A stretch of DNA of 64,000 bases from Pseudomonas sp. ADAK18. Lineage in GTDB: Bacteria > Pseudomonadota > Gammaproteobacteria > Pseudomonadales > Pseudomonadaceae. Below are positions 16,972 through 25,295 of this stretch, one piece after another. The stretch is taken from contig NZ_CP052859.1 in the NCBI RefSeq assembly GCF_012935695.1, positions 2,149,001 to 2,213,000 of the forward strand, given 5' to 3'. Within the stretch, counting starts at the first letter, position 1; the number at the start of each line of letters is the position of its first letter. The translations under genes were made by a program, and so were the position numbers. Below the pieces are notes generated by a model that made no database searches, was not told the DNA's origin, and saw only the letters and a list, made by a program, of their open reading frames with translations.

Positions 16972-17607
16972 ATGTCCCTGGCCACCTTGTTTTTATTCGT
17001 CATGATGAGCGCGGCGATTATCGCCATCCCCGGCCCGACCGTGTTATTGGCGTTGCAGAACGGCTCGCGGCATGGCTTGAAGGCGGCAGTGTGGGGCATG
17101 GCGGGGGCGGTGTGGGCAGACGCATTGCTGGTGACAGCAGTGGCGTGTGGCTTGGGGTTGTTACTGGCGGCCAGCGAGGGGTTATTTCAGGCGCTGAAGT
17201 GGATCGGTTCTGCATATCTGGTGTGGCTGGGCTGGCAGATGCTGCGTTCGCCGCCAACGACGCTGCCGGCGGTGGGAGAGGGTGAAGAGGCCAATGTTCG
17301 TTCGGTCAGCATTTTCACCCGCAGCTTTTTGGTAGCCATTTCCAATCCCAAGGCCTTGTTGTTCATGTCGGCCTTCTTGCCGCAGTTTGTTGACAGCACC
17401 CAACCCCAGTTGCCGCAATATGCGTGCCTGTTGCTGGTGCTGTGCGTGCTGAACGTGAGCACCATGATGTTCTACGCTGTGTGCGGGGCGCGTCTGCTTC
17501 GTCGCTTGCGGCCCGCGCACTTGCAGCGCTTCAATCGGGGCTCCGGCGGTTTATTGATGACGATGGGTGTGTTGTTGGCAGCCTACCGTCGGGCCCCGGC
17601 CCAATAA
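16972..17607 (+). CDS. LysE/RhtB-family amino-acid exporter
   Basis: A 211-residue inner-membrane protein with about six hydrophobic segments. The N-terminal AIPGPTVLLALQNGSRHGLKAA is the LysE/RhtB hallmark and is followed by GLLLAASEGLFQALKWIGSAYLVWLGWQML. SNPKALLFMSAFLPQFV is the second conserved element. It exports amino acids such as homoserine, threonine or lysine-type substrates; specificity cannot be told. It stands alone and its end nearly touches the convergent gene at 17609. Confidence 0.9.
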   Translation: MSLATLFLFVMMSAAIIAIPGPTVLLALQNGSRHGLKAAVWGMAGAVWADALLVTAVACGLGLLLAASEGLFQALKWIGSAYLVWLGWQMLRSPPTTLPAVGEGEEANVRSVSIFTRSFLVAISNPKALLFMSAFLPQFVDSTQPQLPQYACLLLVLCVLNVSTMMFYAVCGARLLRRLRPAHLQRFNRGSGGLLMTMGVLLAAYRRAPAQ

Positions 17608-17608
17608 A

Positions 17609-17893
17609 CTACACGAATGGCTGACCGCCGAAGCCCCGAGGCAGGCGCTGCAGCCCCGGCAAGTCGGTCAGGCGTTGAGCCCAGTCGCTACGCCAGTCGT
17701 TGGCGGTGTGGCCGGCTCTGGCTTTGCGCGCGACCCTGCGAGCGGCGTTTCGTTGGGTGCGGCGGGCTTCCTTGTAGGCTTCGGTGTTGCGGCAGGTACG
17801 GCATTTCACCCGGTTCAGCTCGGTACTGGAGATGAGGTTGTTGCCGTGATGGCCGCAGGCCAAATGCCCGGCGACCTTGAAGTGAGTGACCAT
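17609..17893 (-). CDS. Hypothetical small basic protein with Cys/His cluster
   Basis: A 94-residue protein starting at ATG 17893 after GAGAAGGAGACG. The N-terminal half has H-L-A-C-G-H-H and V-K-C-R-T-C, which looks like a small zinc-binding knuckle. It is followed by a strongly basic helix (RRTQRNAARRVARKAR). It may bind nucleic acid, but no family could be named. It converges on the exporter gene with one base between the stop codons. Confidence 0.6.
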   Translation of the reverse strand: MVTHFKVAGHLACGHHGNNLISSTELNRVKCRTCRNTEAYKEARRTQRNAARRVARKARAGHTANDWRSDWAQRLTDLPGLQRLPRGFGGQPFV

Positions 17894-18075
17894 GTAAGCG
17901 TCTCCTTCTCTAGGGGTACGCGGCACCTGTAATCTGTTGATGCCCGCGGGTAGGGCGTGACACGTTTGAATGCAAGGCCCTTATGTTTACGACCCCTGGC
18001 GTGTCCTGACGTTCGTTATGGGCCTACGGGACGGACCGTGAGCTGTGCAGCACCAATCATGAAAAGGAGTCAGTG

Positions 18076-18534
18076 ATGAGTGTCGATGGTTTTTCCCAGG
18101 ACGGCGGCTGCCGGTGCAACCGGGTGCGCTTCAGCATCACTCAGAAGCCAGTGATCACCATGGCGTGCCATTGCACCGGTTGCCAGAAAATGACCTCCAG
18201 TGCGTTCTCCCTGAGTGCGCTGGTGCCCAGCAGCGGTTTTACCGTGACCATGGGTAACCCGGTGATCGGCGGGCTCCATGGCGTGGATCGCCATTACTGC
18301 TGCCCCCATTGCATGAGTTGGCTATTTACCCGACCCAACGACGTCGAGGAGTTCATCAATGTGCGTGCGGTGATGCTGGATGACGCCAATGACTATGTCC
18401 CATTCATGGAAACCTGGACCAGCGAAAAACTGCCTTGGGCATCCACACCGGCGGTTCATAGCTTTGCGCAGCTTCCCGAGAGGGAGGCGTTTGCCGGTTT
18501 GTTGCAGGCATACGCCGAGCGCGACGGGGCGTAA
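18076..18534 (+). CDS. GFA-family (Mss4-like) zinc protein
   Basis: A 152-residue protein of the glutathione-dependent formaldehyde-activating enzyme/CENP-V fold. The zinc cysteines are visible as GGCRCN, CHCTGCQ and YCCPHC. The family was named for a glutathione-formaldehyde activity, but many members have no proven reaction. ATG 18076 follows AAAAGGAGTCAGTG. It ends one base before the convergent DinB gene. Confidence 0.87.
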   Translation: MSVDGFSQDGGCRCNRVRFSITQKPVITMACHCTGCQKMTSSAFSLSALVPSSGFTVTMGNPVIGGLHGVDRHYCCPHCMSWLFTRPNDVEEFINVRAVMLDDANDYVPFMETWTSEKLPWASTPAVHSFAQLPEREAFAGLLQAYAERDGA

Positions 18535-18535
18535 C

Positions 18536-19063
18536 TCAGTCGATGAGACGCAGCAGGTCGGTATCGCCGACATCACGTCCCGCTTGCGTCAACAGCGTCG
18601 TCACCTGGCCCCGATGGTGGGTCTGGTGATTGAAGAAGTGGGTGATCAGGCTGTAGAAGTTTTTGTCTGCGGCGACGCCCCGCATGTTGTGATAGCGCAG
18701 GCGATGATCCAGGTCGGGCTCGCTGACCGATTGCGCCCAGTCGAGGATGATCTGGTCCAGCCAGACACGTTGGGCCTGGAGTTCGCGGATGTTGGCAAAC
18801 GCCAGTTGGTCCAGCCTGTGTGGCGTGGCCAGTGCTTTTAGCGGGACCAGCGCGGCGTATTCGGCTGGATGCTCGGCAATGCGCTTGAGCCAGACGGTAT
18901 CCCCCAGTGTGAGGTGATTCAGGGTGCCGATGATCGAGCCGAAAAAGGCGCCTCGGTCAGCCAGCAGGGCTTCGTCGCTCAGCCCACGGGCAGCTTCATA
19001 AATCTTCAGATTCATCCACTGGTTATAGGTGGCCATCAGGCTAATATGCTCGACGCGGGTCAC
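18536..19063 (-). CDS. DinB-family metal-dependent protein
   Basis: A 175-residue four-helix-bundle DinB/DUF1993-like protein. The metal-binding histidines are visible: TLNHLTLGD near residue 49 and HFFNHQTHHRGQ near residue 145, the latter with the H-x3-H spacing of the family. The start chosen is GTG 19063 (VTRVEHISLM), preceded by GAGGAGGGACCCAC. A longer frame reaching into the neighbour has no coding character. Relatives include bacillithiol and mycothiol transferases, so a thiol-transfer role is possible. Confidence 0.83.
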   Translation of the reverse strand: MTRVEHISLMATYNQWMNLKIYEAARGLSDEALLADRGAFFGSIIGTLNHLTLGDTVWLKRIAEHPAEYAALVPLKALATPHRLDQLAFANIRELQAQRVWLDQIILDWAQSVSEPDLDHRLRYHNMRGVAADKNFYSLITHFFNHQTHHRGQVTTLLTQAGRDVGDTDLLRLID

Positions 19064-19236
19064 GTGGGTCCCTCCTCGGTGGGGCGGCTGCTGAGTGTGG
19101 TAATGCCATGATAAGGCAGCCTGCAGATGGACGATACGGCAGGGAGAGCACGAACCCTGCCGGGCGGTCACGACGTTATCGCCCAGGCAAGCTATTGTTG
19201 CTTGTCTGGAACCTGATGCCCGAGGAGGGCGACACC

Positions 19237-20004
19237 ATGAACACCAGCGATCTACTGGAAAAACTGTTGCAAGCCGGCCAGGCGTCGATGAGCCAGCAGG
19301 GCGGCTCGACGGCAGCACCTCAGGGGAGCTCGGGAGGCCTCGGTGGGCTGGGCGGGCTGCTTGGCGGGCTTGGCGGCTTGCTGCAGGGCGGCGGCGCGGG
19401 TGGTGCGGCGTCTGGCGGTGGCGGGTTGGGTGGCCTGGGTGGTTTACTCGGCGGCCTTGGCGGTCTCGGTGGTCTTTTAGGTGGATCGAGCGCGGGTAAC
19501 GGGGCCCAAGGGCGTTCAGGCGGGACCAACTACGCGGCCCTGGCCTCCCTGGGGATGATGGCTTATCAGGCTTACCAGACGTGGCAGAGCCAGCAAGCGT
19601 CGGCGCCGCAGCAGGCATTGCAGACCGTTGACCAACTGTCAGGCGCCGAAGTGGATGAGCACAGCCATGCGATCCTGCGTGCATTGATCGCGGCGGCCAA
19701 GGCCGATGGCAAGATTGACGATCAAGAGCAGGCAATGATTTCGGCGGAGCTGGCGCGTCATACCGATGAGCCCGAGCTGAAGGCGTGGCTTGATGCAGAA
19801 GTTGCCCTGCCTCTCAAGGCTTCGGACTTTAGCGAGTATGCACAGAACCCCGCCATTGGTTCCGAGATCTATCTGGCCAGCGTGATGCTGGTGAATGACC
19901 AGCAGCCGGCTGAGCGAGGCTACCTGGACGAATTGGCGGTTGCGCTCAATATCGAGCCTGAATTTCAGGTGCAGTTGGAGCGCCAGGCCAAAGGGCAGGC
20001 TTAA
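19237..20004 (+). CDS. TerB/DUF533-family protein with glycine-leucine-rich linker
   Basis: A 255-residue protein. Residues about 27-90 are an extreme Gly/Leu low-complexity tract built from repeats of GLGGLGGLLGG. Residues about 95-110 are a short hydrophobic stretch (TNYAALASLGMMAYQAYQTW). The C-terminal 120 residues form a DUF533/TerB-like helical domain (AAKADGKIDDQEQAMI). ATG 19237 follows CGAGGAGGGC. DUF533 proteins are often inner-membrane and of unknown role. TerB domains bind metal in tellurite resistance, but no ter genes are nearby. Confidence 0.85.
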   Translation: MNTSDLLEKLLQAGQASMSQQGGSTAAPQGSSGGLGGLGGLLGGLGGLLQGGGAGGAASGGGGLGGLGGLLGGLGGLGGLLGGSSAGNGAQGRSGGTNYAALASLGMMAYQAYQTWQSQQASAPQQALQTVDQLSGAEVDEHSHAILRALIAAAKADGKIDDQEQAMISAELARHTDEPELKAWLDAEVALPLKASDFSEYAQNPAIGSEIYLASVMLVNDQQPAERGYLDELAVALNIEPEFQVQLERQAKGQA

Positions 20005-20011
20005 CGCCTAA

Positions 20012-20044
20012 TGAAGGTGAGCGGGGCAAGCCCGCTCATCTTCA
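20012..20044. terminator. Long hairpin between convergent genes
   Basis: An imperfect inverted repeat, tgaaggtgagcggg ... cccgctcatcttca, around CAAG lies between the convergent genes ending at 20004 and 20052. The tip (gagcggggcaagcccgctc) resembles a minimal REP. It probably acts as a bidirectional transcription stop even though the T-run is weak. Confidence 0.6.
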
Positions 20045-20051
20045 TGCTCCT

Positions 20052-20873
20052 TTAGAACCGTAGCGTAGCCCCCGTCGTCAGCCACTGATGGCGATCCCCG
20101 ATCAGGCTGCGTCCCACCACCAGATCCACATCGATATTCTTCCCGACATGCACCCGTGGCCCTGCCTGCCACGCCTGGTCGCCACCTTCCTGGCCGTAAC
20201 GTTCGGCGATCAACGTCAGCGAATCGAACACGTTGTATTCGAACCCGGTGCCCCAGGTCAGGCGATGATGTTGCTCGCCACCGTCATAGGCATGGCTCCA
20301 GCCGGCATTGACGTTCAGCCGCAGGGCTTCGATTGGCTGCCAGGTGAAGGGAATGCTCAGGTCGGCACCGTCAAAGGTATGTTGCCGATTGAGGGCGAAA
20401 TGCGCGGTGGCGGATGCCGCCACCTCTATCCCCAAGTCTTCCCGTGACCACAATTGTGCCTTGAACTGCGGGCTGACCTGGGTTTCGCCATCGCCCTCGG
20501 CGGTGGCCCGCGCCACGGCGGCGCCCCATTGCAGCCAGGGTACGCCGGCAGAAGTACAGGCGGCGGACAGGGTTTCATTGTGGGTCGAACCATTGTGCCG
20601 ATTGGCGGTGTGCCAAGCGTCGACGTTGCATTCTCCAGGCGCATTGATCGCGCCGTCGTCGACCACATACGAGCCGCCGGCGGCATACGCTTTGGACAGT
20701 AGGCTGAGGACCAGGACGACACCCAGGGTCGTGCCGATGAAGATCAGGTTGCGCCGCAGCGCACGTTGTTTGGAGGGAGGCAGGGCGTGAAGGCTGGACT
20801 TCGATTTCTGGCGTTGCTGGATGCGGTACTTGGCAAATCCGTCAGGCCGCAGTGGCAGGTGCTTTTTGTACAT
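20052..20873 (-). CDS. Hypothetical outer-membrane beta-barrel protein with basic N-terminal extension
   Basis: A 273-residue protein. Residues 1-45 are basic and polar, residues 46-66 are hydrophobic (NLIFIGTTLGVVLVLSLLSKAYA) and end in a possible signal-peptidase site. The rest alternates polar and aromatic residues with short strands, ending in the C-terminal phenylalanine typical of outer-membrane barrels (GATLRF). ATG 20873 follows CGAGG. It is the last of four genes in the same direction after mgtA. The long positive N-region before the signal segment is unusual. Function unknown. Confidence 0.7.
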   Translation of the reverse strand: MYKKHLPLRPDGFAKYRIQQRQKSKSSLHALPPSKQRALRRNLIFIGTTLGVVLVLSLLSKAYAAGGSYVVDDGAINAPGECNVDAWHTANRHNGSTHNETLSAACTSAGVPWLQWGAAVARATAEGDGETQVSPQFKAQLWSREDLGIEVAASATAHFALNRQHTFDGADLSIPFTWQPIEALRLNVNAGWSHAYDGGEQHHRLTWGTGFEYNVFDSLTLIAERYGQEGGDQAWQAGPRVHVGKNIDVDLVVGRSLIGDRHQWLTTGATLRF

Positions 20874-21033
20874 GGTGAACCTCGATAAACAGCCGGCAGC
20901 GCGGTCCCGGTCGGCCATTGAACAATGGACTTGGCAGGGACGCGCCGTGATTCAAATAGGGGGGTTGCTGCAGGTTGATGCCGCTACAACTGGGTTCTTC
21001 TGGCATGGGGTGATGCTCCAAATAGGGATTGAT

Positions 21034-21381
21034 TCAGCTGTCCACGGTCAGCACATGGATGCCGCACGTTCTTGCCTGATTGATCAGCTCTGAGGTGTCG
21101 TCGCCACCGGGCAGTGCAATCACCACATCGGGTCGGCTGTCCGTCAGCATGAACTGGTTGCGATGCCGCTCCGCCTGCTTGCCATGGCGTTGCCAGTTGG
21201 GTGGGTAACGCACTACGTCCACCCCGACTTCCCGAGCCCAGTCCTCTATGTCGCTGCCCAGGAACTGGCTGCCACCGTGGATCAAAACCCGCACAGGACG
21301 TAGGCGGTGGTAGGCATCCAGCACTTGGCGGGACATTTTTGCATCGGCGTAATGACGACCTGCACAGATCAAGACGCGCAT
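21034..21381 (-). CDS. DUF2493/YspA-like SLOG-domain protein
   Basis: A 115-residue Rossmann-like SLOG protein. It starts MRVLICAGRHYADA, has the nucleotide-phosphate loop IHGGSQFLGSD, and ends with DVVIALPGGDDTSELINQA, the family pattern. SLOG proteins bind nucleotides or ADP-ribose derivatives. DUF2493 members have no settled function, though SLOG folds occur in signalling and defence systems. ATG 21381 follows AAGGAAAACACC. It sits 29 bases after the 68-residue gene behind mgtA. Confidence 0.85.
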   Translation of the reverse strand: MRVLICAGRHYADAKMSRQVLDAYHRLRPVRVLIHGGSQFLGSDIEDWAREVGVDVVRYPPNWQRHGKQAERHRNQFMLTDSRPDVVIALPGGDDTSELINQARTCGIHVLTVDS

Positions 21382-21410
21382 GGTGTTTTCCTTGTATTGC
21401 TTATCGCTTC

Positions 21411-21617
21411 TCATTTTCTCGGCGGCCGCAGCAGCCTGACAGAGGTGTTGCTCAGGGTGCTGGAGAAGGCCAGCATGAAGCGCATTTCCACGGCGCTGAG
21501 GAGGTTGCGCACATACAACCTGACGCCCAGTACCATCACCGCCTTGGCGGCCTGGGCAAGGCTGAACACCAGGATTGCGCGCACGCCATTGTCGAGGTAG
21601 CTCATCAGTGTGTTCAT
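21411..21617 (-). CDS. Small hypothetical protein downstream of mgtA
   Basis: A 68-residue protein starting at ATG 21617 after TGCGGAGACTGACC. It contains one amphipathic/hydrophobic stretch (AILVFSLAQAAKAVMVLGVRLYV) that could associate with membrane, and a basic tail. It lies between mgtA and the SLOG gene with short spacers on both sides. Small membrane peptides that modulate Mg2+ transporters are known in enterobacteria (MgtS, MgtR), but I see no specific resemblance. Function unknown. Confidence 0.55.
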   Translation of the reverse strand: MNTLMSYLDNGVRAILVFSLAQAAKAVMVLGVRLYVRNLLSAVEMRFMLAFSSTLSNTSVRLLRPPRK

Positions 21618-21635
21618 GGTCAGTCTCCGCAGGCA

Positions 21636-21657
21636 CCGGCTACCTCTCGATAGCCGG
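21636..21657 (-). terminator. Hairpin in mgtA-orf68 spacer
   Basis: A 7-bp stem (CCGGCTA/TAGCCGG) with an 8-base loop lies in the 59-base gap after mgtA. There is no T-run, so it may be an mRNA-processing or partial stop signal rather than a strong terminator. Confidence 0.45.
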
Positions 21658-21676
21658 CGCTTTCAGGGGCGGTCGA

Positions 21677-24391
21677 TCAGTACCACTGCTTGAAGCGGCG
21701 GATGTAGATCGTCTTCATCAGTTGGGCTACGCAGCAGTAGGCGAGCAGGGTGCCCACCAGCCATGGGAAGTACGCCAGCGGCAGCGGCTCGAGACCCACC
21801 AGGCTGCCCAGAGGCGAGAACGGTACGTAGATCCCGAGCGCAATCACGATGCAGGTCATCATGATCACCGGCCACGCAGCGGTGCTCTGGAAGAACGGGA
21901 TCTTGCGGGTGCGCAACATGTGCACCACCAGGGTTTGCGAGAGCAGCCCCTCGATGAACCAGCCGGACTGGAACAGGGTCTGCATTTCCACGCTGTTGGC
22001 GGAGAACACGTACCACATCAGGGCGAAGGTGGTGATGTCGAAGATCGACGAGGTCGGCCCGATCCAGATCATGAAGCGGCCAATGTTTTTCGCATCCCAC
22101 TTGCGTGGTTTGGCCAGGTATTCCTTGTCCATCTTGTCCCACGGCAAGGCCAGTTGGGAGATGTCGTACATCAGGTTTTGCAGCAGCAGGTGGATCGCCA
22201 GCATCGGCATGAAAGGAATGAACGCACTGGCTACCAGCACCGAGAACACGTTGCCGAAGTTGGAGCTGGCGGTCATGTTCAGGTACTTCATGATATTGCC
22301 GAAGGTTTCGCGGCCCTTGAGCACGCCTTCTTCCAGCACCATCAGGCTCTTTTCCAGGAGGATGATGTCGGCCGATTCCTTGGCGATATCAGTACCGCTG
22401 TCCACCGAGATACCCACGTCGGCATCCCGCAGGGCTGGCGCATCGTTGATGCCGTCGCCGAGGAAGCCCACAGTGTGACCGTTGGACTGCAAGGCCTTGA
22501 GCACCCGGGATTTCTGCAACGGTGTCAGTTTGGCGAAGACGGTGCGTTCCTCTACGCGCAGTTTGAGGGTGGCGTCGTCCATTGCTTCGATTTCCACGCC
22601 CAGCAATGGCTGGCCTGGATCCAGCCCGACCTGGCGGCAGATCTTGCTGGTGACCACGGCATTGTCACCGGTGAGAACCTTGACCGCCACGCCGATATCT
22701 TGCAGGGCAGCAATGGCCGGGCCGGCGGTTTCTTTGGGTGGATCGAGGAAGGTCAGGAAACCATGGATCACCAGGTTACGTTCGTCGGCGGTGGTGTACT
22801 GGTTGCGCGCCAGGGATTTGGGAATATTGCGAGTCGCGACCACCAATACCCGGAAGCCATCCTCGTTGTAGTCACTGGCGAGGGCCAGCAACTCTTCACG
22901 GCGGCGCTCATCCAGGACGATGGCGGTGTCGCCTTCCATCGTATGGGTGGAAATGCTCAGCATCTCCTCCACCGCGCCCTTGCACACCAGCAGGTGATCG
23001 CCTTGGGCGTCCTTGACCACAATCGACAGGCGTCGACGCACGAAGTCGAAGGGCAGCTCATCGACCTTGCTGTAGGCGAACGGCACCTGGAACTTTGGAT
23101 TCTGCTCCGAGAACTGCACCACCGCCTGGTCCATCAGGTTGCGCATGCCGCTTTGGTGATGGCTGTTCAGCCAGGCCAGGGACAGCACCGAATCATCACG
23201 TTGGCCGAAGGCGTTGACGTGGTGCTCCAGGATGATTTTGTCCTGAGTCAGGGTGCCGGTCTTGTCGGTGCACAGAACGTCCATCGAGCCGAAGTTCTGG
23301 ATCGCGTTCAGGCGCTTGACCACCACTTTGCGCTTGGCCATGGCAGTAGCACCCTTGGCCAAGTTCGCGCTGACGATCATCGGCAGCATTTCCGGGGTCA
23401 GGCCGACAGCCACCGCCAGGGCAAACAGGAAGGCATCGCCCCAGTCTCCCTTGGAGAAGCCGTTGAGGAAGAACACGATCGGTACCATCACCAGCATGAA
23501 GCGAATCAACAGCCAACTGACGCTGTTCACCCCGCGGTCAAAAGCGGTTTGCACCCGGGAGCCGACGATGGCCTTGGCCAGCGACCCGAAGTAGGTGCGC
23601 GCACCGGTGGCCACTACCACGGCTTGCGCCCGGCCACTGACCACGTTGGTGCCCATGAAGCAGATGTTGGGCAGGTCCAGCAGGTTGCCCTGGTCTGCCG
23701 CCTTGGACGTGGCGGATTTCTGCGTGACGTCCCCCAGGGTGTCGTACTTTTCCACCGGCAACGCTTCGCCGGTCAGTACGGCCTGGCTGATAAACAAGTC
23801 CCGGGATTCGATCAGGCGGATGTCCGCCGGAATCATGTCGCCGGCCGACAACTGCACGATATCGCCTGCCACCAGGTCGCGCATCGGCACTTCCCGCAGG
23901 GTGGGTTTGGAGCCGACTTGTTCGCGACGCAGCACGGTAGCAGTGGTGCGGACCATGGCTTTCAAGGCTTCGGCGGACTTGGCCGAACGGTGTTCTTGCC
24001 AGAACCGCAGCAAGCTGCTGAGCATGACCATGGTCATGATAATGATGACCTTAGTCAGGTCGACTTCTTCACCCGCCTGCAGTGGTAGCCAGTAATCGGT
24101 GACGAAGCTGATGCCCGCCAGGGTCAGTAGCACGTAGATGAACGGGTTGTTCAGTGCCTGGAGAAACTGCACGAAAGCGTGAGGTGGCTTGTCGTGGGCC
24201 ACTTCGTTATAGCCTTCACGTTGCAGGCGAGCCGAGGCGTCCAGCTCGGTCAGACCGTCCTTGGTCGCTCGGACATTGGCCAGGGTCGCCGACAGGCCGT
24301 TCTGGGCCTCACGGGCAGCACGCATCGACAGTTTGATGTCGGCTCCTGTGCTGTTTTTGTTTGGCAATTGTGTGGTTTTTACTGCGCTCAT
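21677..24391 (-). CDS. mgtA: Magnesium-transporting P-type ATPase MgtA
   Basis: A 904-residue P3B-type ATPase importing Mg2+. It shows the actuator segment LTGEALPVEKYD, the membrane motif VGLTPEMLPMIV, the phosphorylation motif LCTDKTGTLTQDK, the nucleotide-domain CKGAVEEML, the hinge LGDGINDAPALRDADVGISVD and the MgtA-type C-terminal segment MTASSNFGNVFSVLVASAFIPF. ATG 24391 with AGGAG seven bases upstream is preferred. A 40-residue longer frame from TTG 24511 lacks a ribosome-binding site. The 5' leader contains two strong hairpins, as expected for Mg2+-regulated transcripts. Confidence 0.95.
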   Translation of the reverse strand: MSAVKTTQLPNKNSTGADIKLSMRAAREAQNGLSATLANVRATKDGLTELDASARLQREGYNEVAHDKPPHAFVQFLQALNNPFIYVLLTLAGISFVTDYWLPLQAGEEVDLTKVIIIMTMVMLSSLLRFWQEHRSAKSAEALKAMVRTTATVLRREQVGSKPTLREVPMRDLVAGDIVQLSAGDMIPADIRLIESRDLFISQAVLTGEALPVEKYDTLGDVTQKSATSKAADQGNLLDLPNICFMGTNVVSGRAQAVVVATGARTYFGSLAKAIVGSRVQTAFDRGVNSVSWLLIRFMLVMVPIVFFLNGFSKGDWGDAFLFALAVAVGLTPEMLPMIVSANLAKGATAMAKRKVVVKRLNAIQNFGSMDVLCTDKTGTLTQDKIILEHHVNAFGQRDDSVLSLAWLNSHHQSGMRNLMDQAVVQFSEQNPKFQVPFAYSKVDELPFDFVRRRLSIVVKDAQGDHLLVCKGAVEEMLSISTHTMEGDTAIVLDERRREELLALASDYNEDGFRVLVVATRNIPKSLARNQYTTADERNLVIHGFLTFLDPPKETAGPAIAALQDIGVAVKVLTGDNAVVTSKICRQVGLDPGQPLLGVEIEAMDDATLKLRVEERTVFAKLTPLQKSRVLKALQSNGHTVGFLGDGINDAPALRDADVGISVDSGTDIAKESADIILLEKSLMVLEEGVLKGRETFGNIMKYLNMTASSNFGNVFSVLVASAFIPFMPMLAIHLLLQNLMYDISQLALPWDKMDKEYLAKPRKWDAKNIGRFMIWIGPTSSIFDITTFALMWYVFSANSVEMQTLFQSGWFIEGLLSQTLVVHMLRTRKIPFFQSTAAWPVIMMTCIVIALGIYVPFSPLGSLVGLEPLPLAYFPWLVGTLLAYCCVAQLMKTIYIRRFKQWY

Positions 24392-24521
24392 TGTATGTGC
24401 TCCTGTCGCCAATTTTTCGACAAAACATACCCGGGACTTACCTGAGGACAGGCGAGCGAAAGCATGCCGAGTCGCTGACTTCGCGATCGGTTTAAATAAA
24501 GTGTTCAGCAACTTTCTACAG

Positions 24522-24561
24522 GCCCGCTAGAAGTGCGTTAGTTAACTAGCGCGCAGCGGGC
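24522..24561 (-). promoter_or_regulatory. mgtA leader hairpin A
   Basis: A 40-base nested palindrome. The outer arms are GCCCGCT (24522-24528) and AGCGGGC (24555-24561). Inside is an 18-base near-palindrome, GCGTTAGTTAACTAGCGC. It lies 131 bases upstream of the mgtA start and would form a strong stem in the transcript. Confidence 0.6.
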
Positions 24562-24617
24562 TACTACTGGCTTCGTCCATAGAGAACTCCAGCAAATCAA
24601 TTGGCGAATAATAAGAA

Positions 24618-24664
24618 AACAGTCTTGTTCAGGCGCTCGAAGAGGGCGCCTGGCGGTGACTGTT
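24618..24664 (-). promoter_or_regulatory. mgtA leader hairpin B (terminator-like)
   Basis: Outer arms AACAGTC/GACTGTT enclose inner arms CAGGCGC/GCGCCTG. On the minus strand the structure is followed by TTCTTATTATT. It begins exactly at the stop codon of the upstream 104-residue gene. It may terminate that gene or act as an attenuator for mgtA. Confidence 0.6.
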
Positions 24665-24978
24665 CAACGCTTCCAACCGTGAGCACTCACGTAGAGGCTC
24701 AGCATCAGGCTCGCTTGCGCGAACAGGCTGGAGGCGTTTCGACTCTGAGGGTCTTGTGGGTCGGCGTGATCCCAATGCTGCAGCAATTGGCCAGTCGTTG
24801 GGCAGATACGCCAGTGGGCCAGGGGAACCGGGCTCACGCGGGGGGCAGGGCTGATAAAGGCGGTGCGGCTAGGCGAAAAGCCCACGGGGTCGCGGCCCAG
24901 CTTGGCACGCAGGGCTGACGCCAGCGTACGTAGATCAGGCAAGATTACTTTAGGAAAAACAAAGGTTTGGAAGTTCAT
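24664..24978 (-). CDS. Hypothetical 104-residue protein upstream of mgtA
   Basis: ATG 24978 follows CCGAGGTGTGTT. The protein has no recognised domain. The centre is proline-rich (ISPAPRVSPVPLAHWRICP) and the C-terminus has a helical segment (SSLFAQASLMLSLYVSAHGW). It precedes mgtA in the same direction, and its stop codon coincides with hairpin B. In enterobacteria proline-containing leader peptides (mgtL, mgtP) tune Mg2+ transporter expression, so a leader role is possible, but this frame is far longer. Function unknown. Confidence 0.55.
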   Translation of the reverse strand: MNFQTFVFPKVILPDLRTLASALRAKLGRDPVGFSPSRTAFISPAPRVSPVPLAHWRICPTTGQLLQHWDHADPQDPQSRNASSLFAQASLMLSLYVSAHGWKR

Positions 24979-25295
24979 AACACACCTCGGGACCGGACTG
25001 GCGACCGGTGAGGCAGTTACGTGGAGCATCAAGCTCTAGCGCAGCTTACCCGACCTGAAAGGCGAGTCCCGTCATATTCTGGGTTTTGCGCCCGATTCGC
25101 CGAATTCACGGTGATCGGACAGCGACTAGATACTGTGTCCATTGGCTTCTTTTGTGAGGTTTAAAAAAGGCCCGAGTTGCAGGCACGGGCAATCTACTCA
25201 GGCAGTTACTGAATGTCAATATTTAATGAATTAAATTGTCACTGGTTCAGAGTTCGTTCAGACAAGAGGTATTAGTAAGTTGCGGAACATATAAA
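24979..25295. other. Intergenic region, no gene recognised
   Basis: Upstream of the 104-residue gene and downstream of the LysE-type gene. It has an AT-rich part near 25200-25250 and a small GC inverted repeat (cccgagttgcaggcacggg, about 25173-25191) that may terminate the exporter transcript. No coding frame or larger repeat was seen. Confidence 0.45.

Noticed and set aside
19320..19529. Proline-rich minus-strand frame opposite the Gly-Leu tract
   Set aside because: Simply the reverse complement of the GGN repeats; not a protein and not a CRISPR array.
21575..24088. 837-codon frame on the plus strand over mgtA
   Set aside because: Antisense shadow; composition dominated by His, Gln and Gly with no motif. 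mgtA on the other strand has all P-type ATPase signatures.
24392..24511. Forty-residue longer MgtA starting at TTG 24511
   Set aside because: No ribosome-binding site, a rare start codon and a good AGGAG before ATG 24391. The longer form would also consume the leader region.
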